Shown: one piece after another, positions 24,501 through 38,314 of the stretch | Layout of the letters: each line of letters starts with the position of its first letter | Position numbering within the stretch: the first letter of the stretch is position 1 | Origin: Arbacia lixula | Taxonomy: Eukaryota > Echinodermata > Echinoidea > Arbacioida > Arbaciidae | DNA length: 64,000 nucleotides | Direction: 5' to 3' | Assembly: GCA_963669155.1 (NCBI GenBank) | Contig: OZ022577.1 | Location: 10,621,395 to 10,685,394 of the forward strand | Program-made: the position numbers and the translations under genes | Notes under the pieces: model-generated | Databases searched by the model: none | The model's input: the letters and a program-made list of their open reading frames with translations, nothing else | Told to the model about the DNA's origin: nothing

Positions 24501-27500
24501 CTAATGGGTATCATACGACATACAACATGCACAACATACAACATGCACGCCAGTCAAAACAACCGGATGAGACCACTCACCAAACTCGCCGCATCCCCAG
24601 GAGTATACATGCTTCCCCTCTGTCAGGGCCAGGATGTGGTTGTCTCCGCACGAGATTTGAATCACCGGCCTGCTGGCGAAGAAGGGCACCTCAAAGGGAC
24701 TGCGCGCCTCCTCCTCATCGTACTCCTCATCATCGCTTTCTGGTTCGTAGTCCTCACCTCTCCCCAGACAGCCGTAGTAGTCGGACCCAAAGGTGTAGAT
24801 CTTGCCCTCGTCTGGGTTGAGGGGGAGGAACAAGATGTGAATGCAAGTACAGTCATTAAAGGGAAAGTTCACCCTGAAATTAAGTTGGTTTCAATCTCGC
24901 CCCCGTCTGGGTTGAGAGAGAGGAATGGGATGTGAATGCAAGTACAGTTATTAAACGATTAGTTCACCCTGAAATCACATGTAAGTTGCTTTCAATAAGT
25001 TAAGTTAAGTCGACATTAAGTTGACAAGAAATTCGGTTTCAGTAATTACAGGGATAGTGCACCCCAAAATAAAGTTGGTTTCAATAAAAGCAGACACATG
25101 AAAAAAAAATATTACTGAAAGTTTCATGAAAATCCGTCAGAGGATAAGAAAGTTATGATCTTTTAATTGTTGATTTTGTGATGTTACATGCGAGGTGCTC
25201 TCCTATATGTTGTGTAAATTTTTTTTTATTAAAGTCCATTTTCTCAAAAAGATGCACATTCTTTTACCTGGGCATCTGATACACCATGAGAAACATGTTT
25301 TTACACACATTTCTACATGGATAAAATGTATTCTGTTGTCAAAAACAGAAAGGGAGCAATTTATGGAATCAATAAAAAAAAATCATATCGCACACACAAC
25401 GCAAAGAAATTTCAAAGGATCATAACTTTCTGATCTTTCTCATCCTTTGACAGATTTTCGTCAAACCTTCACTTATATGTTTCTTTCATGTTTCTGCTTT
25501 TATTAAAACCAACTGAACCTCAGGGTGGACTATCCCTTTAAAGTCTGGATGTGTCAAGGCCTTTCTCAATCAACCATTTACATATACATTTACATTTACA
25601 TATAAATTTACATATACATTTACATATACATTTACATATACATTTACATATAAATCTTGTACATATGATATATTTGGGTATTTACATAATAGTAAAAATG
25701 AATAAAAATGGACAAAAGCCCGCTCCAGCTGACCTGTGACACAGGCGGTGAACTCTTCTCCACAGGACACTGCTTTGATGGGAATGCCTTGGAGCCTCTC
25801 CACCTTCTTAGGAGCCTTGTAGCAGGCTGTGTCTCCATGCCCCAACTGACCCACCAGCTCCTGACCACCATGGATGTTCTGGGAGACAAAGGTAAGATAT
25901 AATAGATGGAACATTCATGTAAACTATATATATAGCCAATGACCCATTTACTGACCGGTACATACTGGTGATCAGGCGATGTTTCCTTCCGAAAATTTAA
26001 TTGGCGCTTATTTCGGAGCTGCAAAGGTTCTAGATATCTAATTTCGTATTCTAAATGGTAATATTTCCCCAAAATATTGAAAATACTAAAGTTTTTTTAA
26101 GATTTCATGGCAATTTTGATAAAAATTCTGGAGTCTCAAAGTAACTGTGTCAATATTTGCATGCAAATTAAACACAAAAATTCAGGAAAATATGCAGTGA
26201 TCTCATACTTTGCTGAATTCTACTAACTGTTTTGACACCGCGCATGGCTGTTGAGCTGACGCACCCATAATAAAGCACTAGGAATCAAATTTTGAACCTT
26301 CCCACTTAGGAATATCGTGATCGTGTGTGGGGTATTAAAGAAATCCCAGCATTTGTGCAATTAAATTCAAGACGGATCCATTTGTTCAGCCATTGTTGTG
26401 AAACCATAAGTCAGGTTGCCCTATAATTTTCACAGTGTGTTTTGTGTAATATTGTGAACAAATTATAACATAGACTGTAATGATTTGAGCTGAGAAGGAC
26501 AAAGTAGAGTAAACTGTCCTATTGCACATACAACTGACCTGCAAGTTTTTGATCACCATGAACATTCCGTCATACAGAAGTAAACTGAATCAACTGACCT
26601 AAAAAAAGACACTCCTAATACATGATTCAGTTCATCTTGAACTTATTTATCTATATGTTTGGTGTGGGGGCTTTGTTGGTTCATTTTTCTTTTTTGTTTG
26701 AGGAGGGGTACAGGGGGGGAAGGCTGGGAGGAGAAAGATAAGGAGGCTGGTTGAAGACTTACTAACTGGTGACATTGTCTCACAATAAATGTCTTGACAA
26801 TAGGCTGATTTGCAGGTTGTCTGCGCCATATACAGCACATGCCCATACTGCATAGCAAACAGTCTTCACATTTCACACTGACTAATCAACTAACAAGGGT
26901 CTGTGACTAGTACAGAGGTGGAGGAGGGGGAGGTGGGTGGAGGAAGAAGGCGAAGAAGAGGAAGGAAGCGGGCGGGGCGTGACATTTGGAAGGCTCTGAC
27001 TTACCGCCCACGTGAAGAGTTCCTTCTCCACGGTGACAGCGGCGAAGTGGGCTTTACCGGCGGCGACTTGGACAGCACTGTTGCCTGCCTTGAACGTCTC
27101 CAGCTTGAGGGGGGTGAGTCGGCCCCCTCCCCAGTAATACACCTGCACAGGAGGGCAATGAAGGTGAGAGGATAAGGGGTAGAGAGAGGGGCAGAGAGAG
27201 GGGCAGAAGGGAAGACAAGGCAAAGGGGTACAGAGAGAAGAAAGAGGAAAGGGAAGGGGGTGGAAACACAGGAGAGAGTGTGGAAGAGAGAGGGGGAAAA
27301 AAAGAGAGGGTGGGGAAAAAGGGGGACAAGGGAAAGAGGGGGAGGGAACAAGGGAGAGGTTGGGGGAAAGAGGGGAAGGGACAAGGGAGAGGGGGTGGAG
27401 CAAGGGAGAGGGTGGGGGAAAGAGGGAGAGGAAAGTCAATGAATAGAGAGGAAATGATGGAGGTGGAGGAAGGGAGGGGGAGGGAAAGAAGAGAAAGGTG

Positions 27501-30500
27501 AATGAACGAGGCAAAAGGACAAGGGCAGTGGAAGGAAAAATAAGGCAGATAACAATAATGTCATTCCATATTTCTGAAATAAACTAAACAAAAGTATAAT
27601 ACACAACAAATTTATATAAAGATCTATTAAATGACTTGATGAACATTTTCAGGTTGATGGCAGTTTATCAAAGTAATATGACACAATAAATGCATGTATC
27701 TCCACATTCCATTTTTCACACGCAAAGCATAAACACATCATCAGTGGGGTGATAAACCTACAATAACAAATGCTAGGGCCATCTAGGGAAAAATAGTTGA
27801 AGCTGAATGATGCGGCCACCATGTTTAAAGAATACTTAATAAATTAATTTAAAGATAACTAAGATGTGTACCTGACTGTTGGTGATTGTTACGACAGGGA
27901 CTGTTTCAGCTTGGAAGCTGCTTTGACTTCTAGCCTTCCTCACTGTTCCGTTCAGCTCCCAGATTCTCCTCTCTCGCTCCCTGCAATCGACAGACAAGGT
28001 GAACAGGGGGTTAAAGGGGATTTTAGATTTTCTTTGCTGGCTGCGATATATATCGAAATTGCGATCAATTAGAGGATCATTAGGTGGTAACGTTATCGGA
28101 ACTGTGCTGATTCCCTAGCAATGTAGAAATAAACTCAGGATCTCAAACTTGTTTTGTATGTTCATTTGAAATATATCTTTGATGTAATACAACTAAATCT
28201 CTGCCCAGTAGAACCCTTTAACTCTTCCTTTGCCAGATACAATGCTGCTCTATGTGATTTGTGTCTATAACTGGGGGGGGGGGGGGGGGGGATACACAAA
28301 TGACACATAAAGAGTTAAAGGGATAGTCCACCCTGAAATTAACTTGGTTTCAATCTAAGCAGGAATATGAAAGAAACATATTAATGAAGGCTAAAGGAAA
28401 TTCTGTTAAGGGTTGAGAAAGTTATGAACAAGTTTTTTTTTGTGACATCACGTGTAAGGTGCTCTTCCATATGTTGTGGAATGTCCCTTTTCTCAAAAGG
28501 ATATGCATCGCCTTATGTTTGCATTTGATACATCATTAGAAACACATTTTTACTTGCATACCTTGATGAAAAAAATCCTCCCTCCATAAAAATACAAAAA
28601 GAGCAATTCATGGAATAATAAAGCACCTCACATGTGACATCACATGATTGAGATTTCAAAAGATCATAACTTTCTTATCCTTTGATGGATTTTCGTCAAA
28701 AGTCACTCATGTGTTTCTTACATGTACATGTATATCTGCTTCAAAACCAACTTAACTTCAAGTGAACTATCACCATAATACTATATCATGCAAAAGTGAC
28801 ACATCACTATAGAAAGAAGAGGTTTTAGTCAAGAAATCAATCAAAAGGTTATGAAACCCTGAAAATAAGTTGAATTGAGCAAGTACAGCAACTTCAGAGA
28901 TTCAGACAGGGAAAAGTTTGAGATAATGAAAAGTAGAACAATGAAGTTATTAGTGTTAAAATATCTCTAGTCTCTAGCCATGTTATCTTGCTCTGTAAAT
29001 CCAAGGTAGACAAGTAATGCTCTAGGTATTGTTTTGTTTATCCGTGGTATCCAAGAACAATGAAAACAATGTGCAGTTCATCATTGCCGGCCAATGGAGT
29101 TGCCCATGAAGGTTAAAGGGATAGTCTACCCTGAAAATAAGCTGATTTTATTAAAAGCAGAAGCATGAAAGAAACATACAAGTGAAGGTTTAAAGAAAAT
29201 TTCTAAGAAAGTTTTGATCTTTTAAAGTTTTGATTTTGTGACACCTTATGCGTGGCGCTCTCCCATATGTTGTGTACAAGTTTTTTCTTGAAAATGTGCA
29301 TTTACTCAAAAAGATATTCATCTTTTTACCTGTGCATTTGATACATAATTAGAAACAAGTTTTTACACACATATATCTATGAAAAAAAATAATTGTTCAT
29401 CAAAAACAGAAAAAGAGCAATTAATGGAATTATACAGCACACAACATATGGGAGAGCCCCTGACGTCACAAAACTGAAATTTCAAAGGAGCATAACTTTC
29501 TTATCCTTTGACACATTTCCACTATGTTGCTTTCATGTTTCTGCTTTTATTGAAACCAACTGGATTTCAGGGTGAACTATCCCTTTAAGGTATGTCAGCA
29601 CCTTTGGCCAATTTTTTTCTCTGATGTTATTTTATTTCAATTCAATGTATGACCAAGGTTTCATTCTCCGTCAGTGAATATCTATAACTAGCTCCACAGA
29701 GTCATCTAGATGAAGATGATTATGTTGTCAAGAAAATAAGTCTCTTCCATCTGCGATTATTCTGTAAAATGATATTGCTGTGTTCATAATGCAACACTTT
29801 TGCAATTTTACATTATTGCAGTAGTCTTAAGTTGGACATGTATGACCTAAGCCAAGGATATGGTACAAACTATTCACCTCTGACCTCTAAAAACGTCAAA
29901 GTGTATAAGCTTCATTTCTCCTCTGTAAATTACCTTTGCACCAATGTTCCTAAAAATTATCAATCAGGCTTATAAAATACTTAATATACATTTTCAGTTT
30001 AGAAGGCAGCTGACTTATAATCTTTGATGCATTTAATCCAACATCTAAGAATTTAATATGTAATATGATGCACAACATATACCAACATTAGAATAAATCC
30101 ATTCAGCTGATCCCAAGATTAAACAAAAATTAGACAAAGTTGATTGAACTCTGACCTCTGAGGGATTTGACCTACATCAATCCCTCTGTCTTCCTATTAT
30201 ATGCGAAGGACTAAGTGCAGTAAATATGTTGAGAGGTTTTAGCGATATTTTGCATGATTGAACATCTTTCAACAGGTTCAATGACCTGAAACTCAGATAG
30301 ATATGGCCGTAAATCCAATTAATTCATCGGTTCCACATACTACATGTGTGTTCAACTATGAGGTTTGAAAGAAATCTGCAAATTGGCCCCTAAGATATAA
30401 ATAGGCAGACGGCAGATGCATAGATACATGTAGCTGCATAGACAAGCCAAAGTATGATAACCAAATGCCAATTTTTGGTAGAGGCACAAACATACATGTA

Positions 30501-32315
30501 CATAGGCTTATGAAATGATTATACATACATGCATCCTTTGTACATACAGGTTTATCAATACATACATACACATACATACATACATACATACATACATACA
30601 TACATACATACAACGTAAGATAATGCTCATCAATATATATTACAAATGACACTATTACAAGACACCAAAGTAATGTAGTCGCATACTAGCATGACAACAT
30701 TGTACAGCTTCATTGACATTATTCAACATCCATTAACAATTCAATTGTTGAACAAACTTGCCAAAGGGGTTTATTCAAGCATTCATAGCAACTGCAAATT
30801 CCTACACCCCCTGTATACACTTGATATCATCATGGGAAAAGCCATGCAATTCTCAATACAGACAACAATATAAGCATTTCAATACAAAACAATAAATAAC
30901 AACAATATAAGAAACAAGAATGGTTAACACAGAAGTTATATATGTTTGTATGTCTTGGATAAAAACAAAAAGGTTGCCAGGTTAAGAGAAGGGCAACTTA
31001 ATAGCCATGGTCCCCGAACCCTCCACCAAAGACCCATTACAGGCATCCAAGACAGGAAATATGCACAACATTCAACAAATTAAAAACACAAGACAAGTAA
31101 ATATGTACACTTTTTGCTAGGCTTCAATGTTTCCTCCAGTAAATACAGATAAACCGATTCCTCATGATCTAAACAAATGCTATTCGAGACGGGTTTTGTC
31201 TACATCGCATGACCATTTGGAACGTTTGAGACAAAGCACGTTATAGACAATCATTATCTCGTAGTTGATGTTAGAAAGAAATACATTGTAAGATTGAGAA
31301 TTGTCTTACTTTTTCTTGTCACTGAAGATAGGCTTGGCCATGATCTCAGCAGCAGTGGGCCTGTTCTCTGGATCCTGATGGCAAGAAAGAAGCCAGAATG
31401 AAGAATAGCAGTGCTTCCCTATCCCACCTCATCCTACTGACTGATCAAAATATCACAAGTCTAATCAACACCAAACAATACATGTTTCCATGTCAGCCAC
31501 CGAATCTAGGGCATTAAAAAACAAACCCACGGACGGGACGGAAAGACGGCGGGGAGGGAAAAAAAGCACAAAACACACTTTCCGCATTTAGCACACACAG
31601 AGAAAATAGGAATGAGGGATTGCTAGAACAAATAGCCCAAGTATTGTGGATATATGGGCTGTTGCCATGGCAATAATGTCTACATGTCAACACCAATTAA
31701 AGCATGGGGGTGTTCAATTACTCTGAGTCAGCCCTGACTGAAACGGTGCAGATTTGTCATAAGGTCAGGTCCTCTTTGCCATCTCTCACATGTGGTCCTA
31801 AATCTGGCTCTTTTCCCCCTTTCCGCAGCTGTATTACCAGCCTCTCCCCTCCCTCGCATTTGCCCCGTCAACCGTTTCCAAACTTTGTTGGCACCCCTCA
31901 GCTTTTCCCCCCTCGCTTTTTCATGACAGTATGCACACTGTGCTTGAACTACAGGGGAGACAAACACGCTGTCATCAATCAGTTGCTACCTGACTAACTG
32001 AAATGCCAAGACAGCCTTAATGTCTTTCCCATTAATTTAAAACAGGGCAAATGTTGGACAATCACCAAATCTATTTCCTCTCTGTCGCGTCTCCCCCTTC
32101 CAACTATGACTCTCTGTCTCTTGACCCCCCCCCCCCCCCTTCCCTCTTTCTCTCTTGTTTTCTTTTTGTTTCATCTCTCCCTCTCTCCTCCCTCCCTTTT
32201 TCTGCTTCTCTTCTCTTCACTTAATCTTTCTCCCTTCGCATTTTGGCCCTCCCTTTTTGTTCTACTTCCTTCTTCTTCCCTTCACCCCCCTCCCCTTATC
32301 TCTCTCTCCCAACTC

Positions 32316-32348
<33 letters not shown>

Positions 32349-35300
32349 GTCTCTGTCTCTGTCTGTCTCTCTCTCTCTCTCTCACTCTCTCTCTCTCTCT
32401 CTCTCTCTCTCCCCTTGTCTCTTCCTATCTCTCCCTCTCTCTCTCTCTCTCTGTCTGTCTGTCTCACTCCCTACTTTATCCTTATATTTATTCTTCTACT
32501 TCTCTTCTCCTGCTACTCTGACTCTCCCCTCCCCTTTTTTTATCATTCCCCTCTCTACCTTATCTTTCCCCTTCTCCTTGTTGATTCTCTCTTTCTCTCC
32601 CTACTTTCTTCTCCTCCTTTCCTCCCCCTCCCCCAAATCTCTCCCTCTACTCCCTCTCTCTTTCCCTCCCCCTCTACTCCCTCTTTATTCCTATCCCTCA
32701 TCCCCCTTTCCCCTCCCCCTCCCCGTCCCCCTCACTCTCCCTCTCCCTCTCCCGCCCCCCCCCCCCTCTCTCTCCCTCCCCCACCCCCACCCCCTCTCCC
32801 TTACTCTCATGTTCTACTTTCCACTAAGCCAATTCTCCCTATAAGTAAGCTAATCCTTGTCAAGGACCTGTTCATTCCATTCCTGCCATTGCCAGCTCTC
32901 CACCCACCATAAACAGACATTCTTGTGTAGCAGCAATTATCTGGCACAGAAAAGCCAAAACTGAGCCAAAACCCGTACCATGCTACAAAGTCACACCTAT
33001 CAATATGCACTTCTCAAGCATTTTTTCTCCCTTAACTTTGGCACATTCTTCACATAAAAAGCTGGAAAAAGGTAGAAATACAGGTAATCAATGTATCAAT
33101 ATAACTAACATTTAAACATAATTCAAATAATACAACTTTCATACCCAGCTGCTTGTTCAGTATATTGGTCACATTGTACGTGTCAATAAAATACTTTAAA
33201 AAACGGACAGGTGGTTCAAGAGTACCACCGGGCAGATTTAATTCTCTTACATCAGAGATACATCTCAAATGAACATACAAAGCAAGTTTGAGATCCTGAG
33301 TTTATTTCTACATTGCTAGGGAATCATTTTTGATGTCACGTGTCAATAGGTCTGTCAGGGCAGTTCCAATAACAATTCCACGTTGCGATACTCTAATCGA
33401 TCGCAATGGCGATATATCGCAGCCAGCAAAGAAAATCTCAAAACTGTTCGTGTGCGCGCCACTCACAATCGTTTCCTCTGTGCGATAAATCGCTTAGGTT
33501 CAATAATAACGTATGCATATTCATCTCGCTGACATGCAACAAAGTGGGGCGCTTAACATTGAGATAGCCGATGTTCAGCACGGAGTATTACTTAATTGCA
33601 TTGTTTTCAATTTACAGAAAATATCATACCCCACAACAGTATGATGGATATGCAATTCTAGTACCAAAACAACGAAACACTGGTTTTGTAATGCCAGGTG
33701 GTCCCCTTTAAGTCACTGTCCATTTAGGAGCAGATGCTGGTTCAAATCCCTCTGGTTCCAAAACATTTTTTCTGACTTGTTTTCCAATCATTTACAGCAT
33801 GGATGCTATACTTACTACCGGGTATATGCCTACATATCATTTTAATTGAAAGTGCTCCACAATTCCCTTTCACTAAAATCTAGCCAAAATAAAATCAGTT
33901 TAATTTGTGAATTTTACCTGTCCCTTAAAAAATATGTTCAGCTGAGAGTGATTTCAGGCCACAGCTTGCCCCAATCACAGTAATCTTAAACTGGATTGGT
34001 ACATTCAGCATCGTTCACACAGTTTCTCTACTCCAATGATGCAATGGGGCATCTGGCCATCTAAATATCTCTTAAAGATCTTGGGGGGGGGGGGGGTTCA
34101 CCACACTGTTCTTAATCTAATAACGACTTTACGCACAACTGGTGACTCTTACTTGTGCTAAATCCGACACCCCGATTTGTTCCAGTTTCAACATAGTGGA
34201 AATTAATTTCAAACAATCCTTATCAAATTTGATCAATCATAAACTTTGTATTCAGACACTAGTTAACAACAAGAAATTTTAATTATAAACATAACTTTTT
34301 TCATTTCAGTGACAGTAGCTTCCTAAAATGTCAAGAAAATGGCAATAAGAGATAATGATAGACCATTTCTTATTGTCAGTACGAATTATGAAACATAACC
34401 AGGCTCTCTGACTTATTTCACACCTAATCAAAATTACATACACTTACAAACCTCCTTTCAAGTAAAAGCTTTATCTGAGGATTTCAAAACAATTTTGTGA
34501 CATGTAACTCCTTTGATGCCACAAAAATGCTCTTCCTATGGGATATACATGCACTACTGTGTACAAGAATGCACCAACCAGACTAAAAGACTTATCATTG
34601 AACTTACCTTTTCCAGAAGCTGCCTGACAAGAGCATTCATTTCTGCGCTGAATTTTTTGTCGATCTCACCGATGTCCTTCTGAACAATGCCCCACACTAC
34701 CTTCAACTGATTCTGTAAATAGATGCATTTTTCATAACTCGTCATCAATCTCTACAGGTGGGACTGAAGCTTCACTCAGAGAGGTACAGAGAGAGGAATG
34801 TGTTGCAGGGTAACCATAACTACAGGGTAAATACACTTCACGGAACCATGAAAGTATATTAAGAACTTAAAGTTACAAGTTTCTTATCAAACTGACTTTA
34901 CAACCATAAACAATTATCTTTACACAAATACAAATGTGATGCTCACAACATGAAAGTCCATACTTAAATGAATGTAAAAAAATCTGAGGGTTATAATATA
35001 ATATCTATCAAAATAGTAATTACAGCAAATTATGTTCTCTGCATATATGTACTTGAAGCAACAGCCACAGATTTGAGCCATGGCTTCGGTTAAGACAATT
35101 TACACATTGAGACAATTATGACTCGTCACCCTTTTAGTACTGCCCCCATGAAAAAAAAATGACATTTGAACACTAGGATCAATCCTGCCCTGCCTCTGAA
35201 AAACAAACATCATCACCATCGAAACATGAACGCACTGTTTGCATTCAAATGCATTAATGAGTCAAATTGAAACTAAAATAGCATTTTATTATCCTTCACC

Positions 35301-38273
35301 ATGTCAGCATGACCATTGTTCAACTGCATGAGTCGTACACATTTTGTAACTCTCATTTACTGTACGCTAATAACTCAGCACATGAAATTTTTGTTTGCAC
35401 AAATACAAAATGAACTCTGGTCATGGTGTAACAGTTTGCAATATATCTACACAAATATGTTCAAAATAAGGTAATATGACATTTCATTGAAATGGAAGTA
35501 TTTGGGTGAGAAGTCCACTTACTGAAGCCTCGAACACACGTCGTAACGTCAGCAGCTCATACAACACACAGCCCAGAGCCCAAATGTCACTCTTAGCATC
35601 ATATCTAGATAAAAAAAACAATCAAAGGAGCATCCACTTTAAAACAAAGTTCTGATGATTTATTAAACATATATACTTTAAATGTTGTTATCATGTTTGA
35701 TGATGGATGTAGCCTACTTGTCATTCGTTACAGCTATCAATAACAACATTGTACATGATACCAAGTGTTAACAGGTTGTAACAACTCAATAACCAATCTA
35801 AATTTACATTTCTGAATGAAGTTAAAGGACAATGAAATCCTCATAATACTGTAAGTTGAATTGAATGACAGCAACAAATCACAGAAACAAATTTAACATT
35901 TGTATTTCATAAATTGGTTCATGTCTTTTGTATTTTTGTCATTTAATAGTTGTAAGTAACTTACTTAGAGAGAAGCCTAAACTTGGACTTGAACTTGAAC
36001 ATTTAGGATACATTTCTCTGATTGATTTTTCCACTTAAGATTTCTCAAAGAAAAATGATTTGATGATGAGTCTTGAGCGTGTGAGTACGTGTGTAGAACT
36101 TACTGTTGCCCTTTGACCAGCTCAGGAGACATGTAGAAAGGAGTTCCAACAATCTGAAGATCAATCAAGGACAACAAATATAATCATTTCTAAAGTAAAA
36201 AGAGTACAACACAACCCTGCTACATCAAACCTCGTAAAAGAAGGCATCATGTATATAGTTATACCACACTAACATAAAATGGACGCACCAGTAGTGTGTA
36301 AGAGACCATCAGGCAAATCCTTTAAGAGTGGTAGTTAACTAGATAAAATCATAAGTTGCAATATAGACCTCAGTCAGTGTCCCCTCCTCAGAAACCTCAG
36401 TTATTTAGTTCCATGAATACTATTACGTGTATACATGGTTTAGGTTCATTTGCCTGATGCAGCTATTAGAGACTAGTGAAACGTAATGACCGCCCGCAAA
36501 GTGTAACTTACAACTTTGCATTTTTTACAACCAATTCCATTAACTAATCTACAATTGTTGGTTATTGATACAAATTAAACAATACATTACATATGAAACT
36601 CACCGTTTCTGCCATTTTGTCTTCTCCCAACACTTTCGAGATGCCAAAGTCACCTAGTTTTATCAGGCCCAACTTTGTCATGAAGATATTTAGGGTTTTG
36701 ATGTCCCTGATGAAGAAGATACAAAGAAAAAAATACATGTAAGAAGTTAAATATGCTCACTGTAGAAATAATAGTTCTAGACATAGTACCGTTCTTGATT
36801 ATAATGATGATGACGATAATAATAATCATCATAATCATTATCATATCAACAAAGTGCAAATGTAACATACATGTAACTCCACACAGAATGTCAAGACAAA
36901 AATTGACACTTTTATACAATATTTGAAAGAAGTGATCAACCTTCAGTGGATAGATTTGCATCAAGGAGTTTAAATTATAGATAAAAAGGACCCATTATTT
37001 CTACATAATATCATTTTTGTGCAAGAATATTTCCATTTTTAAAATAAAATCATGCGTAACACAGGTCATTAAAAAGGTTAAATTATTTCTACATAAATCT
37101 TTTACGGGTATGAATATTTTTGTAATTGAAATGAAATCATGCATAAACAGGTCTATAAAAAGGACCAATTATTTCTACATAAATCTTTTATATCCACAAA
37201 TATTTTGGTCATTTGAATGCAATCATGCATAACACTGGTCACCAGCATGGAGGCATCATCAAAGTCTACAGAATGATTGCTCAAAATTCCACACTATCTA
37301 GGATTGACATGCACAAACATAAATATAGATCAAATTATAACCCTTGAATATGGGTCTCCAAATCTCCAGATCTGGTCAAAACAGCTACCACTGTTTCAGT
37401 ATAGTACAACACGGTGTCACTTTGGCTTGTGGTCACTATCCTCTACTTTCAGTTTTACTGACTTTTCTGCAAGAGAAACTTCTTCTGCTTGACGCTTTCC
37501 ATCACATGCTATTCCCACAAGTACATCAGAAAATATCCTATGTTTTCCTTAGAGTTTTAAAGTTGTTTTCCCATCCATTTGCTACTGCATAATTCTGGTT
37601 GATTCGTACATATCAGAAGTGGGTATAACAACATGCAAAGAGATAGCAAGATAAGTGATCATTTTAGAATGAAGAAATAGCAATGCCTTACCTGTGAAGA
37701 ATGTCAATGTCATGAATATATGCAACAGCTGAGATTGTTTGAAACATGTACCAGATCACCTCCTGAAAAGAATACGATACATATGATATACATTAACTTT
37801 ATGTGCCATTGAGACATTTTTTTAATTGGTAATACATGCAAATCTCATAGATCAGCAGCATGTCTGGTATACAGTGTTAACCCTTCCTGTACCAAGCAAA
37901 ATGCTGCTCTATGGGATTTGTGTGCATTGCTGGTAACAAAATACACATACAGCACAAAAGGGTTAATCATTCTATCCAATGATACATTCACATTTCTATA
38001 ATCAAGCTTGTACTGTATGGTACAAAGTGAAACTCACATCCACACATCTCTATCTACAGGTAAGAAGGGAGGACAAAGGAAGAGGGTAGAGGGGGAGTGG
38101 AAGGAGAGAAGGAGAAGATGGTGGAAATATAAGAGAGGAAAGGAAAGACGGGAGAAGAATCTTTGGTAGGAAATACATGTAGAGGAGAAGGTGAGTTAAA
38201 GAGGGGAAAAATGGAGAGAATGAGAGGATGATAGAAATGATAGATGAAGGGAAAGAGTGGAAAAAACTCTTGA

Positions 38274-38314
<41 letters not shown>

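Larger units (their letters stand above)
20630..27142 (-). other. NEK9: NEK9 exons 11-18: RCC1 beta-propeller
   Basis: Encodes residues 321-709. Blade signatures in order: VYYWGGG (321), GQLGHGD (376), [13 protein letters not shown] (419), [16 protein letters not shown] (483), [13 protein letters not shown] (535), [16 protein letters not shown] (602), [13 protein letters not shown] (655), which gives the seven blades usual for the family. A run of acidic residues interrupts the third blade at about 434-449 ([16 protein letters not shown]); human NEK9 has no comparable acidic stretch there as I recall it. In vertebrates this domain binds and autoinhibits the kinase (family knowledge). Exon 10 (27872-27980, residues 284-320) is the basic linker between the two domains. 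Confidence 0.92.

Noticed and set aside
32106-32912. 268-codon and 229-codon plus-strand open frames
   Set aside because: Low-complexity translation of a 720-bp polypyrimidine tract inside a NEK9 intron.
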